64,000 nt of DNA, taken from Bacillus swezeyi (GTDB taxonomy: Bacteria > Bacillota > Bacilli > Bacillales > Bacillaceae). The notes below the pieces were generated by a model that was not told the origin of the DNA, ran no database searches, and worked only from the letters and a program-made list of their open reading frames with translations. Where the stretch lies: NCBI RefSeq assembly GCF_001969815.1, contig NZ_MRBK01000025.1:1-64000 (forward strand), in the 5' to 3' direction. Shown piece by piece: positions 46,134-55,095 of the stretch. Position numbers and translations under genes: made by a program. How positions within the stretch are numbered: position 1 is the stretch's first letter; each line of letters starts with the position of its first letter.

Positions 46134-46877
46134 TTACTTGTGCTTTCCCTCGTCTCGTAAGGTTTCAAAATGAAACGAACGTAGTCGTATTAGGTGCATG
46201 AATAAGTATCCTTCCCAGTGGTTAACAGCTTCCATGTGGCTCACGATAATTTTCGCATGAGGAGCTGCCTTGTACGTTTCATAGATATCTTCTTTCCCCA
46301 TGATGAGAGAACCGCCTTCAAAGAATTGATTATTTCCGCCATCTACTACAATGATTTCTGGTTGATGTGTATCAATCTCTTCTTGGACCGCAACATACCA
46401 TACCGTATCTCCAGCTACATATAACGGTTTCTCATTTTGATGTTTGAAAACAACACCGCACACTTCGCCAGCTAGTTTTAATATTTCTCCTCTTCCGTGT
46501 TCGCCTCTTGTTTTGATGAGCTGGATACCTTCGAAAACAGTCTCTTCTATTAAAACCTCAACATTTTGGAAACGGGCATTTCTCACTTCTTCAGCATCTG
46601 CTTCATTCTGAACAAACATTTTAATATCTTTTGGTAATATTTTTTGAGCAGCCTCGTCAAAGTGGTCTAAATGCAGGTGAGTAACAATGACCGTATCAAC
46701 ATGATTGATGATTTTATCAACAGATGTTGGTAAGCTGACTAAAGGATTTTTTTGATCTTGTCTTGCTGAATTTGGGAAAGGAGGTAAGTCCCTATCTCTG
46801 CCAACATTGGATCTAATAGGAATTTTTCCTGCATATTCGACAACAAGTGTTGCATTTCGAATTTGTTGAATATTCAT
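46134..46877 (-). pseudogene. MBL-fold hydrolase, degenerating
   Basis: 247 residues of an MBL-fold hydrolase family: THLHLDHFDEA (near 67) and VAGDTVWY and SHMEAVNHW downstream. Two local frameshifts spoil the ends. After EYAGK the expected FLLDPMLAEIGTY is found in another frame, and the reading frame returns at PPFPNSARQ, so about 14 residues including a conserved Asp-Pro loop are replaced. After VNHW the C-terminus is out of frame (EGYLFMHLIRL...). It is divergent from the Lrp-type regulator at 47066. Probably inactive, although the metal site is intact. Confidence 0.7.
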
Positions 46878-47065
46878 GTTTAAAGCTCCTTTTCTTGCAA
46901 TTTACGTACAGTTTAAACGATGACCCATTCTCAAATACATGGATAAAATCAAGTCTTTTGGCCGTTTGACTTGAATTTCGAAAGAATGTATTTATTTTGT
47001 GCAAATGATCAAAGCGGTCTAAAATATACACAAATTGTAACTTCGGTTTGAAAGGATTTGGTTTT

Positions 47066-47476
47066 ATGTTGGATCACACGGACATGCGAATATTAGAAGA
47101 GTTATCTCAAAATAGTCGGATTACGATGAAAGAATTGGGAGATAAAGTTCATTTGACAGGGCAAGCAGCTGCCTCAAGGGTTGCCAAATTAGAAGATAAC
47201 GGAGTGATTGAAGGATATACGATTAAAGTGAATCAAGTTAAATTAGGGTATTTTGTACATGCTTTGATTCATATTTGGACAAAAAGCTCTTATCATGAGC
47301 CTTATCTCTCATATATCAATTTGCAAGAGAAATATGTAATCAATAACTATAAAATTAGTGGCGATAGCTGTTATCTTCTTGAATGTAGATTTCCATCTAT
47401 TGAATTGTTAGATGAATTTCTGGTAGGCTTAGACAAGCATGTCAATTATAAATTGTCGATTGTTATTAATAAATAG
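47066..47476 (+). CDS. Lrp/AsnC-family regulator
   Basis: 136 residues from the ATG at 47066 (AAAGGA upstream; the TTG at 47048 overlaps that site). N-terminal HTH MRILEELSQNSRITMKELG near residues 6-24 followed by a shortened AsnC domain. It is divergent from the MBL hydrolase gene, which is the likely target. A hairpin terminator (AAACATACCA / TGGTATGTTT) follows at 47496-47521. Confidence 0.82.
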   Translation: MLDHTDMRILEELSQNSRITMKELGDKVHLTGQAAASRVAKLEDNGVIEGYTIKVNQVKLGYFVHALIHIWTKSSYHEPYLSYINLQEKYVINNYKISGDSCYLLECRFPSIELLDEFLVGLDKHVNYKLSIVINK

Positions 47477-47493
47477 TCCAAAATTTATCGAGA

Positions 47494-47524
47494 AACATAC
47501 CACACGATATTGGTATGTTTTTTT
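47494..47524 (+). terminator. Terminator of the Lrp-type gene
   Basis: AACATACCA pairs with TGGTATGTT around CACGATAT and is followed by TTTTTT. Confidence 0.75.
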
Positions 47525-47611
47525 ATTTCAGTCTTAGATGCTGGTCAGTGTCTTTTTGTTTGACTTGAAAATCGGGCCATCTGAGTTATAAACGTTTTTG
47601 GCAGCCATTTT

Positions 47612-47745
47612 TTAAGCAGCAAGCTCAGCAAAGTTTTCACTAGTAATATGCAAATCTTTATTTCCATGAGATTTTTTTAGTCCTTCAAATCAATAAATAG
47701 AATATTTTTTGCTTAGCTCTCTAGCCAATTCGCTTGTCCCGCCTT
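47612..47745 (-). pseudogene. Second poly-gamma-glutamate hydrolase fragment
   Basis: Reads GGTSELARELSKKYS, a stop, then FEGLKKSHGNKDLHITS and ENFAEL, the middle of the PghP/YndL family (compare 24425-24772, which keeps the N-terminus). It is joined near 47745 to the yciC remnant, another recombination scar. 47525-47611 shows nothing. Confidence 0.65.
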
Positions 47746-48165
47746 CCGCTCATCTTCTTCACAGACAGCTTTCTTTTCAGTCCAAAAGGCTGTCCCCGGA
47801 ATAACTGCCAAAAACGATTGGCGTTCACAACCGGCAAAATCGGGTTAAATCAATACCCAATCCCTCATCGATGTAGGAAAAGGTTGTGCAACCGGAATCA
47901 GTTCGCTGATCCCGGTTCACTCAATCGATATTCCTAACATCTAGCATCTAGTGCGGCAAATGCAGCCGTTTGACATTTCGACCGGTTTTTCATCCGTCCG
48001 CGCAAGACCTCCGCCTTGCTTGACAAGTCCGGCGTCAATGTTGACTTCACTCTTGTCATTAACGGTCACCTTCATGCCCTGGCGATTTTGCAATATGTAA
48101 CTAGCAAAGTCGTTTTGCCCGCCACCAGGTATTCATCAAAACTGTTACAGTCATTTTTTGTTCAT
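47746..48165 (-). pseudogene. Decayed yciC/zagA-type zinc metallochaperone GTPase gene
   Basis: From an ATG at 48165 the pieces of a COG0523 GTPase can be followed in changing frames: AGKTTLL (Walker A), NRQGMKVTVNDKSEVNIDAG, LVKQGGGLARTDEKPVEMSN, GCICRT (the metal-binding CXCC-like motif), then VNANRFW. They align in order with recalled B. subtilis YciC. At least four frameshifts and a downstream truncation inactivate it. A near-perfect Zur box lies 29 bases upstream (48194-48214), so the gene's regulation outlived its coding sequence. Confidence 0.8.
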
Positions 48166-48193
48166 TTCGTTCTCCTTCTTCCTCACATCGAAC

Positions 48194-48214
48194 AAATCGA
48201 AACAATTACGATTT
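48194..48214 (-). promoter_or_regulatory. Zur box ahead of the yciC remnant
   Basis: AAATCGAAAC-A-ATTACGATTT fits the B. subtilis Zur consensus (AAATCGTAAT-N-ATTACGATTT) with two mismatches in one half-site. It would repress yciC when zinc is sufficient. Confidence 0.75.
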
Positions 48215-48254
48215 TTATGTTATTTCACTACATTGCAAGTGAAATGAAACACAT

Positions 48255-49925
48255 TTATAAGGACAGCAGCTTAAACATGCACAGCAGCACAAGAGCTGAA
48301 ACCGCCGCTGTCAGCATCTGTTTGCCGATGAGCCCGGCAGCCGCTTTGATTCCCAATTCATTTGCAATTGTCCAGACCGTCACCATACAGGATGAAAAGG
48401 TCGATGCAAGATAAACCAACAAAAACAGCGTTCCTCCAGATAAAGCATGCAGAAGGGCTCCGCCGCCTTCATTGAAAAGCAATATGCCGTCTTTCCTAAT
48501 CATTGAGAAGACAAGACCGGGCGCAGCTTCTTCCGGGGCGCCGAACGCTTTTAAAACCGGCGATGCAAGCATTGTGAAGAAACGAAGTACACCGAGTTCA
48601 TGTAATATCGTTGCCGCGAGACAAATGACAAAAAAGATCGGCATAGCCTGAAATATAAACTGCCTGAGCACCGTTTTCACCCGAAATACGGTTCCTTTCC
48701 ATGAAGGCCGCTGCAAAAAGGATTTTCTGCTTTTAAAATAGGCGGACCACTTTTGCTCAACTGGATACCAAAAACGATTATGAGCGGCACCGACTGCCGC
48801 GAGAGTCAAAAGATATGGAATAAACAGCCACTCCTGCCCCGCAGCATGAAAAATGGACAGCGATGCTCCGATTTGATAACTGCATGCAGAACCGAAAGAA
48901 ATCATTGATATGCATGGCCTCCGGGTACACATGCTGCAGGCGCGGGTCTGCTGAACAGCCACGACATTGCAGCCAAATCCGGTGAGCAGCGGCACTAAGT
49001 CCTGGCCGTTCATACCGATTTTTCTCATGAAGGGGTCCAATGAATCAACAATTCGATCCTTTAAGCCCGAATCATCTGCTGCCGCATTTGCGATGGACAT
49101 AAATAAGACGACCGGAAACGCCCAGACGAATGAATAAATACCGAGAGAAAAAAGGCCATAGCTTCCCGCCAATATCGCTTCAAGCCAGGACGGCCAGCTT
49201 ACCGCCGCTTCTTTTAGCGGTTCGATCAGCCATTCGCCCGCATACTGCTGGGCCCATTCGGAAACATGAAAAGCCAACATAACCGGCAGCATGAACAACA
49301 CACATAAAACCGGCAACGAAAGGAGCGGCCCCCAGATGCGATGATCCAACCACATGTTTTGAGGCGGCGCAGATTCAAGCTTTAAGCATTCGATCTGTTT
49401 GCGTTTCAGCGGATGAAATGAAGCATCCTTTCTTAAAAAAGCGAAGAGGCGCTCTTTTTTGCTTTCCGTCATCTTTCGCGAATCGATGGGCAAAACCGGC
49501 AAATCGTATCGATTGATTTGATCAGAAAGTTTAAGGCGCATCTTCGGCGTCATTTTATCCTTAAAGGTCACGATAAAATAGACATGCTGACAATCCGGGG
49601 GAATGAGCCCGAGGATCGTTTGAAGCTCTTCGGAAAAATGCGTGCCGCGCAAAACGGCTATCGTGTGGTCCGCTTTTTCAATTTCTCTCTTCACCGCTCT
49701 TTGAGCAACGCTATCATCCAGCCTAATCCCAGGCGTATCCACGATCATCCAGCCTGGAAGGCTCTTGATCTCCCTTTCGGTCACAAAAGCCGTCGAACCT
49801 TTGACATTGGTCTCTTCTCCGACTTGCTGATCTGTGATGGAGGAAAACAACGTCGTTTTTCCGACTGACTCCAGTCCGATCAGCAGCAGGCGCTGTTGTT
49901 GCTTCGGTTTTTTTAACATTCGCAA
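48255..49925 (-). CDS. FeoB-like GTPase permease, predicted Zur-regulated
   Basis: 556 residues. The N-terminal G domain has GLESVGKTT at 17-25 and DTPGI at 63-67, as in FeoB. About ten membrane segments follow, with two Gate-type nucleoside-recognition domains and the FeoB-like core GFGCNVVAVQQTRACSMCTRRP near 315, which is unusually Cys-rich. No FeoA gene is present. The gene overlaps the flavoprotein stop by 13 bases, and the operon's promoter carries a Zur box at 51120-51140. FeoB proteins import Fe(II); Zur control suggests zinc or a zinc-sparing role here. That is inference. Confidence 0.82.
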   Translation of the reverse strand: MRMLKKPKQQQRLLLIGLESVGKTTLFSSITDQQVGEETNVKGSTAFVTEREIKSLPGWMIVDTPGIRLDDSVAQRAVKREIEKADHTIAVLRGTHFSEELQTILGLIPPDCQHVYFIVTFKDKMTPKMRLKLSDQINRYDLPVLPIDSRKMTESKKERLFAFLRKDASFHPLKRKQIECLKLESAPPQNMWLDHRIWGPLLSLPVLCVLFMLPVMLAFHVSEWAQQYAGEWLIEPLKEAAVSWPSWLEAILAGSYGLFSLGIYSFVWAFPVVLFMSIANAAADDSGLKDRIVDSLDPFMRKIGMNGQDLVPLLTGFGCNVVAVQQTRACSMCTRRPCISMISFGSACSYQIGASLSIFHAAGQEWLFIPYLLTLAAVGAAHNRFWYPVEQKWSAYFKSRKSFLQRPSWKGTVFRVKTVLRQFIFQAMPIFFVICLAATILHELGVLRFFTMLASPVLKAFGAPEEAAPGLVFSMIRKDGILLFNEGGGALLHALSGGTLFLLVYLASTFSSCMVTVWTIANELGIKAAAGLIGKQMLTAAVSALVLLCMFKLLSL

Positions 49926-51037
49926 TGAACCTCACAACAGCTCAAATCAGTCAGAAACATTTGATTCTCTCTGTATTCTGAAAGTACTTTTTCATCCGGC
50001 GGATAGCCTAACTTTTTCAGCAAGTGCTCTGCAATCACCGCAAACCTTTGCCGGAATTTATAGATAAAACAAAAGACGGCTTTCTGATGCTGGACACTGG
50101 GCCCGATTAAATAGAGGTCATCCGTGATTGTCGACATATCCGCTTCTGTCAGCAACGGTTTGCCATTTTCAGCCCACTCAAATAGATGTTCGATTTGTTT
50201 GGCTCCCGAATGAAATCCGGTCGCAATAATCGGCCGTGTATCAGAACGAATTTTTCTGCCGTTAGCCAAGTACAGATCATATGCTGAGCATCCCTTTTTC
50301 GTCATTTTCTCTACCTTGGCGTGTTCTAAGAATTGCACTTTCTCTTTTTGATAAGCCGCTTCAATGCGCTCCCATGTATACGGAGAAAGCGACAGGCTCG
50401 GGTCGGCCTCAGCGTTTTCTTTTATCGAATTCGGCATAATCACCGTCACATCACTTCCATACTCCGCCAGCTGAAAAGCCGCATCCATCGCGCTTTCATA
50501 ACCGCCGACCACATAATAATGAGCTTTTTCAAGTTGGCTCCATGCAGTTACTTTGCTGTTATGCAATCCAAGCTCAGCGCCCGGAAACGAATGCTTCGGA
50601 AACTGAAACTCCCCTGCCCCCCAAATCACCGCTTTTGCTTTTATCTTGCCTTGATCCGTTTCAAGCAAAAAGCCGGCGTCATCTTTATGCACCTTCCGAA
50701 CTGCCGCGCCTTCGACAAGAGGCAGCTGAAAATGGTCGGCTAAAAGAGACAAATACTCCGCGTACTCCGATCCGCTCAAATGCTCGCGCTGAAATGTAAA
50801 GGCCGGTGACGTACCCGGAGCGACGGCATTTAAATCTAAAGCGCCAAAACCCTGTCCTGTAAAGGAAGGTGTAATCAGTTTCATTTCTTCGGGCCATAGA
50901 TTAAACGAGGCCCCTGCACGGTCTTTTTCTAAAATCGCGAACGATTCAAAACCGAGTTTTTTCAGAACGATTCCCATTCCAATGCCTGCGGGACCCGCTC
51001 CGACTATAACGATTTCGCAATCATGCAACGTTATCAC
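49913..51037 (-). CDS. FAD/NAD(P)-binding oxidoreductase, predicted Zur-regulated
   Basis: 374 residues with FAD motif [14 protein letters not shown] at 9-22 and NAD(P) motif VVGGYESAMDAA near 175, as in flavin monooxygenase/thioredoxin-reductase-like proteins. The C-terminus ends CCEVHCEC, a four-cysteine tail that may bind a metal or transfer electrons. It is the first gene of the operon with the FeoB-like permease, behind a Zur box. A metallophore-related or metal-reducing role is possible. Confidence 0.82.
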   Translation of the reverse strand: MITLHDCEIVIVGAGPAGIGMGIVLKKLGFESFAILEKDRAGASFNLWPEEMKLITPSFTGQGFGALDLNAVAPGTSPAFTFQREHLSGSEYAEYLSLLADHFQLPLVEGAAVRKVHKDDAGFLLETDQGKIKAKAVIWGAGEFQFPKHSFPGAELGLHNSKVTAWSQLEKAHYYVVGGYESAMDAAFQLAEYGSDVTVIMPNSIKENAEADPSLSLSPYTWERIEAAYQKEKVQFLEHAKVEKMTKKGCSAYDLYLANGRKIRSDTRPIIATGFHSGAKQIEHLFEWAENGKPLLTEADMSTITDDLYLIGPSVQHQKAVFCFIYKFRQRFAVIAEHLLKKLGYPPDEKVLSEYRENQMFLTDLSCCEVHCEC

Positions 51038-51107
51038 CTCTTAAACGAAATCACTTCAATTGATGTCGTGTTTTTGTTCAACACGATCAATAGATTTTAT
51101 CACAGTG

Positions 51108-51140
51108 CTTCCTTGAAGTAAATAGTAATGATTACGATTT
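51108..51140 (-). promoter_or_regulatory. Zur box and promoter of the flavoprotein/FeoB-like operon
   Basis: Minus strand AAATCGTAAT-C-ATTACTATTT (51120-51140) matches the Zur box with one mismatch and runs into TTTACT, which with TAAAAT 17 bases further makes a sigma-A promoter. Binding would block RNA polymerase. Sequence at 51150-51300 holds a short open stretch (KISTYGTFNDPQTRTDK) of an unrecognised lost gene. Confidence 0.8.
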
Positions 51141-51302
51141 AAGATGTGTGAAGATATCTACCTATGGAACGTTTAATGATCCGCAAACGCGAACAGACAA
51201 GGCGATTACTTACACAGCTTTCCTTTGCAGGTAGTAATGGACTTTGGGGAGATGGATGATGTTCCTCACGAAAAGAAACATTTATGATGCCGTAAAAATA
51301 TG

Positions 51303-51325
51303 AAAACAGCTGCCCGAAGGCAGCG
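51303..51325 (-). terminator. Terminator of ureABC
   Basis: GCTGCC-TTCG-GGCAGC on the minus strand, followed by TGTTTTC, just past the ureC stop. Confidence 0.8.
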
Positions 51326-51332
51326 TGCTCGT

Positions 51333-53042
51333 TTAAAACAAAAAATAGCGCTGTGCGAGTGGAACTTGGCTGACAGGCTGGCAGGAAAGCTCCTCACCAT
51401 CGGCAAACACCTGATAAGTCTTATGGTTGACTTCGATTTTCGGCAGTGCGCTATTTAACTTCATGTCCAGTTTGCTCAATCCGCGAATATGACGCACAGG
51501 TGAAACCATTTTTGTCAGTCCTAATGATTGAGGCACACCGCGCTCTATACTTCGCTGTGACATAAAGGTCAGGGATGTTGACTGATTGGCTTTGCCGTAA
51601 CCCGCGTACATTTTTCTCATAAGCACGGGTTCAGGTGTCGGAATTGAAGCATTCGGATCACCCATTTGAGCGCGGGCAATCATTCCTCCTTTTAAAACGA
51701 GTTCAGGCTTGACACCAAAAAAGGCCGGGTCCCAGAGGACGAGATCAGCGAGCTTTCCTTTTTCAACAGAGCCTACCTCATGGCTGATGCCATGGGTAAT
51801 GGCTGGATTGATCGTATATTTTGCAATGTAGCGCTTGGCGCGCACATTGTCATGTTGATCTTCTCCCGCCAGCCGGCCGCGCTGCTTTTTCATTTTATCG
51901 GCGGTTTGCCATGTCCTGATGATAACTTCACCGACTCTGCCCATCGCCTGCGAGTCAGAGGAAGTCATGCTGATCGCGCCGATATCGTGCAAAATATCCT
52001 CCGCTGCAATTGTCGCCGCCCGGATTCGTGAATGGCTGAAAGCCACGTCCTCAGGCACATTGGCATCAAGATGGTGGCAGACCATCATCATATCCAGATG
52101 TTCGTCCATCGTATTGACTGTATACGGAAGCGTCGGAGTTGTCGAAGACGGCAGGATATTTGAATAGGAGGCAAGCTTCAGCATATCGGGGGCATGTCCG
52201 CCGCCCGCTCCTTCGATATGGTACGTATGGATGACACGATCACCGATCGCTTCAAGCGTATTCTCCAAGAAGCCCGCTTCATTCAGTGTATCCGTATGGA
52301 TAGCAACCTGAACATCGGCTTCTTCAGCGATTTCCATACACGTCTCGATCGCCCTCGGCGTTGTGCCCCAATCTTCATGAAGTTTGAGACCAACCGCGCC
52401 CGCTTCGATTTGCTCAAGCAGAGGCGCCGGATGAGAAGCGTTTCCTTTGCCGAGAAAACCTACGTTAACGGGAAACTCCTCGGCTGCTTCAAGCATTCTC
52501 GCCATATACCAGGCGCCTGATGTACATGTCGTGGCTTTACTTCCTGTCGCCGGCCCCGTTCCCCCGCCAATTAACGTCGTCACACCGGAAGAGAGGGCTG
52601 ATTCCATTTGCTGCGGGCATATAAAATGAATGTGTGTATCCACCGCACCGGCAGTCAAAATTTTCCCTTCGCCTGAAATCACTTCCGTTCCGGCCCCGAT
52701 GATCATATTCGGATCGACTCCGTCCATGATATCCGGATTTCCGCTTTTTCCAATGCCGGCAATCCGTCCGTCTTTGATCCCGATATCAGCTTTCAGAACC
52801 CCTGAGTGATCCAGCACGATTACATTTGTAATCACAAGATCGAGCGCTCCGTCTTTCCCTGTCACCCTTCCATTTTGGCCCATGCCATCCCTGATCGTTT
52901 TCCCTCCGCCAAAGATGACTTCCTCGCCGTATACGGTAAAATCTTTTTCGATCTCAATCCATAAATCTGTATCGGCAAGCCGCACTTTGTCTCCTGTCGT
53001 TGGTCCGAACAATTCTGCATACTGCTGTCTCGTCAGTTTCAT
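51333..53042 (-). CDS. ureC: Urease alpha subunit
   Basis: 569 residues, the same length as B. subtilis UreC. Nickel ligands and catalytic residues are visible: THIHFICPQ near 134, the carbamylated lysine in [11 protein letters not shown] near 219, IHTDTLNE near 246, and the flap/active-site histidine region [24 protein letters not shown] (317-340, quoted here as CHHL and SHSRIR). It hydrolyses urea to ammonia and carbamate. Start overlaps ureB by four bases. No ureDEFG accessory genes follow in the window, as in B. subtilis. Confidence 0.95.
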   Translation of the reverse strand: MKLTRQQYAELFGPTTGDKVRLADTDLWIEIEKDFTVYGEEVIFGGGKTIRDGMGQNGRVTGKDGALDLVITNVIVLDHSGVLKADIGIKDGRIAGIGKSGNPDIMDGVDPNMIIGAGTEVISGEGKILTAGAVDTHIHFICPQQMESALSSGVTTLIGGGTGPATGSKATTCTSGAWYMARMLEAAEEFPVNVGFLGKGNASHPAPLLEQIEAGAVGLKLHEDWGTTPRAIETCMEIAEEADVQVAIHTDTLNEAGFLENTLEAIGDRVIHTYHIEGAGGGHAPDMLKLASYSNILPSSTTPTLPYTVNTMDEHLDMMMVCHHLDANVPEDVAFSHSRIRAATIAAEDILHDIGAISMTSSDSQAMGRVGEVIIRTWQTADKMKKQRGRLAGEDQHDNVRAKRYIAKYTINPAITHGISHEVGSVEKGKLADLVLWDPAFFGVKPELVLKGGMIARAQMGDPNASIPTPEPVLMRKMYAGYGKANQSTSLTFMSQRSIERGVPQSLGLTKMVSPVRHIRGLSKLDMKLNSALPKIEVNHKTYQVFADGEELSCQPVSQVPLAQRYFLF

Positions 53043-53413
53043 TTAACCACCCCCTCAATCCAGCCTTCGCCTTGCAAGCGCTCGAGCGTTTTTTGCCGCC
53101 CTCTTTCATCCATGCACCCATCAGCAAGTCCGTTAAAACCGCGCACCGTTTTTCTTCCGCCAATAGCTGTCAGTGTTACCTTTCGCTCCTCGCCCGGCTC
53201 AATCCGAACTGAAGTGCCTGACGGAATATCAAGCCGCATACCGATTGCTTTCTTGCGGTCGAACAAAAGGGCGCGATTCGCTTCCGCAAGATGAAAATGC
53301 GATCCGACTTGTACAGACCGTGATCCGGTATTTTTTACAGATAATTCTGTCTTTTCTTGTTCCTCGTTAAGCGTGATGTATCCGTCAGCAATTTGAAAAG
53401 CTCCCGGCTTCAT
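53039..53413 (-). CDS. ureB: Urease beta subunit
   Basis: 124 residues of the urease beta family ([10 protein letters not shown] at the N-terminus, [19 protein letters not shown] near 36, [11 protein letters not shown] near 65). It overlaps both neighbours by four bases, so ureA, ureB and ureC are translated as a unit. The C-terminal extension after LADGCMDE is longer than the minimal domain, as in B. subtilis. Confidence 0.93.
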   Translation of the reverse strand: MKPGAFQIADGYITLNEEQEKTELSVKNTGSRSVQVGSHFHLAEANRALLFDRKKAIGMRLDIPSGTSVRIEPGEERKVTLTAIGGRKTVRGFNGLADGCMDERGRQKTLERLQGEGWIEGVVK

Positions 53414-53727
53414 GACTTCACCTCCTGGACAATCGGCTGATGAACCGTTACAAGCTTCACACCGTCAGGAAATGTCGCTTCAACCTGAATGCTGTCAATC
53501 ATTGCAGGCACGCCATCCATCAGTTCTTCAGCTGACAACACATGCCGTCCCGCCTCCATCAGCTCTGCGACGCTCTTCCCTTCCCGCGCCCCTTCCATGA
53601 TAAAACATGTCAAATAGGCGACAGCCTCTGGGTAATTTAACAGCAGCCCCCGCTCTTTTCGTTTTTTTGCCAGTTCCCCGGCCGTAAACATTAATAGTTT
53701 TTCCTGTTCTGTCGGTGTTAGTTTCAT
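53410..53727 (-). CDS. ureA: Urease gamma subunit
   Basis: 105 residues from the ATG at 53727, which has GGAAGGGG upstream; the frame extends 36 codons further but that part is AT-rich leader. Family motifs [18 protein letters not shown] and [18 protein letters not shown] are complete. First gene of ureABC. The upstream region (53728-53860) is AT-rich; in B. subtilis TnrA, GlnR and CodY act there, but I could not place a convincing TnrA box. Confidence 0.95.
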   Translation of the reverse strand: MKLTPTEQEKLLMFTAGELAKKRKERGLLLNYPEAVAYLTCFIMEGAREGKSVAELMEAGRHVLSAEELMDGVPAMIDSIQVEATFPDGVKLVTVHQPIVQEVKS

Positions 53728-54270
53728 GCTACCCCTTCCTTTCACAGCAAAATAAAAACCGATTATTTCATATTTTATCTTTCCACCTGATGCTTGCCAA
53801 CGTACAATATAACTAAACTTAATATTAAACTTCATAAATTATTTTACTTATAAAAGGAAGCAGCTCCATCTTATTTACGTGCAAAAAGCCCTGTATTCGC
53901 CACCAGAACACCGTGTTCGGCATTTGTTTCTGGATGACTGCAATACAAAAAATGAAACAATCAATTGTTTACTTCCCAGATTTGTTGACAAGAAAAGCGT
54001 TTGTATTTGACGGCGGAACACTGTATTTTATTTCAGAAAATCCCCTTGAGAAGTATGGTGAAGTCGATAAAAAAGCCCCGATATGTACCGGGGCCCTCAT
54101 GTCTCTTCCAATGAACTTTTAATTTGCATAGAGTTAAATACCCTTATATTAACCTTACTTTTTGATGGTTTACCGTTTTTCAATATCTTTCTACATCGAT
54201 ATAGACCCTGTCTTTCATGTTTTCTTTCGATTTCCCAGTGACCGATATTAGCCTTAAAGAGATCTGTTTT
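53728..54270. other. Intergenic region with a terminator
   Basis: No supported gene. A GC-rich hairpin at 54073-54099 (GGCCCCGG / CCGGGGC with T-run on the minus strand) is a terminator for a minus-strand gene that is no longer present. A plus-strand frame at 53913-54122 crosses that hairpin and is rejected as coding. Confidence 0.5.
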
Positions 54271-54275
54271 TATGG

Positions 54276-54341
54276 AAAAGCGTTGGCCAACCTGTGAGTG
54301 GTATCGAAATCAGCTTGTTCGACGTCCTGAAATTAGAAATG
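54276..54341 (+). pseudogene. sigK 3'-half copy 6, short remnant
   Basis: The stretch GGAAAAGCGTTGGCCAACC, then TGTGAGTGGT and ATCGAAATCAGCTTG, GACGTCCTGAAATTAGAAA matches the arm and first 40 bases of copy 4 (AAAAACGGATAACCTGTGAG). Homology stops at 54341. Only the arm and codons 141-153 survive. It shares the CCTGTGAGTGG arm subtype with copy 4. Confidence 0.65.
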
Positions 54342-54402
54342 GTGTCTTGTATCCACTGCGACTGTATGAGGTTTGGCAACACCTTTTTTACGTGTTGAAA
54401 AG

Positions 54403-54438
54403 GAGCCTTCATGACATGGGGATGGCTCCTTATTTAAA
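54403..54438 (+). terminator. Terminator beyond sigK copy 6
   Basis: AAGGAGCC pairs with GGCTCCTT around a 17-base loop, followed by ATTT. No matching gene ends nearby on the plus strand. Confidence 0.6.
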
Positions 54439-54521
54439 AATTCATATTGCTTTATACCCGCAATTATCCAATATATCTATATACTCTTGTAGTATTATCC
54501 CTTCTAAACTAGGAGTACGTG

Positions 54522-55043
54522 TTAGCTTTCTATTTTCACAAATTCTTGCGGATTAGATCGAATATACGTGCTAATTTGTTTCAGACTATTTGGAGCAATC
54601 TCCATGAAACGTTCAAACAAAGAACTTACAGTGACTAGGAGTTGATGATCGTGATCCAAGTCTTTAAAAGTAGCTTCATTCCATTGAAGACCTATCGTGC
54701 GGTTTCTTGCTTCGAGAACTCCTTTCGTTTCATCAAGCAAGCGAATCATGGAAGTATCACCAAAGAAACGTAAACTACCCGTCACTCCAATCCAATAACT
54801 GGGTTTATCCAGCAAATAGGATATCCAAGTATAGTACTCACTCACCGAATTTTTTGCATGATCGTACAATACTCTAAACATGCATAAAGCTTGTTGTCCC
54901 TTGGTAAGTTGAGATATGACTTGGGCTTTCACAGACATATCTTTTCCACGAATTTTTAGAAAGGTTGGCTCCATACATATCCATCCAAGCCTTTCATCAT
55001 CTAATAAATTGAAATCCTTTTTTCTCACTGTTACTAATGTCAT
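54522..55043 (-). CDS. Hypothetical protein, target of adjacent TetR
   Basis: 173 residues, soluble, mixed composition with aromatic residues (EYYTWISYLLDKPSYWIGV near 69-87). I do not recognise the family; it may be an uncharacterised DUF. A palindromic operator (TGACTGTCATGAATGTCA) lies just upstream at 55058-55078 and a second copy lies upstream of the tetR gene at 55769-55788, so the pair is one autoregulated unit. It lies between sigK copies 6 and 7. Confidence 0.65.
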   Translation of the reverse strand: MTLVTVRKKDFNLLDDERLGWICMEPTFLKIRGKDMSVKAQVISQLTKGQQALCMFRVLYDHAKNSVSEYYTWISYLLDKPSYWIGVTGSLRFFGDTSMIRLLDETKGVLEARNRTIGLQWNEATFKDLDHDHQLLVTVSSLFERFMEIAPNSLKQISTYIRSNPQEFVKIES

Positions 55044-55057
55044 TTACTCACTCCTTT

Positions 55058-55078
55058 TTGACTGTCATGAATGTCAAT
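55058..55078. promoter_or_regulatory. TetR operator ahead of the hypothetical gene
   Basis: TTGACTGTCATGAATGTCAAT: half-sites TGACaTTCATGtCA. The same word occurs in reverse at 55769-55788. Confidence 0.65.
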
Positions 55079-55095
55079 AGTAAGGGTAAAAAAAA

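Noticed and set aside
53913-54122. Plus-strand frame of 69 codons
   Set aside because: It contains a GC-rich terminator hairpin and lacks a ribosome site.
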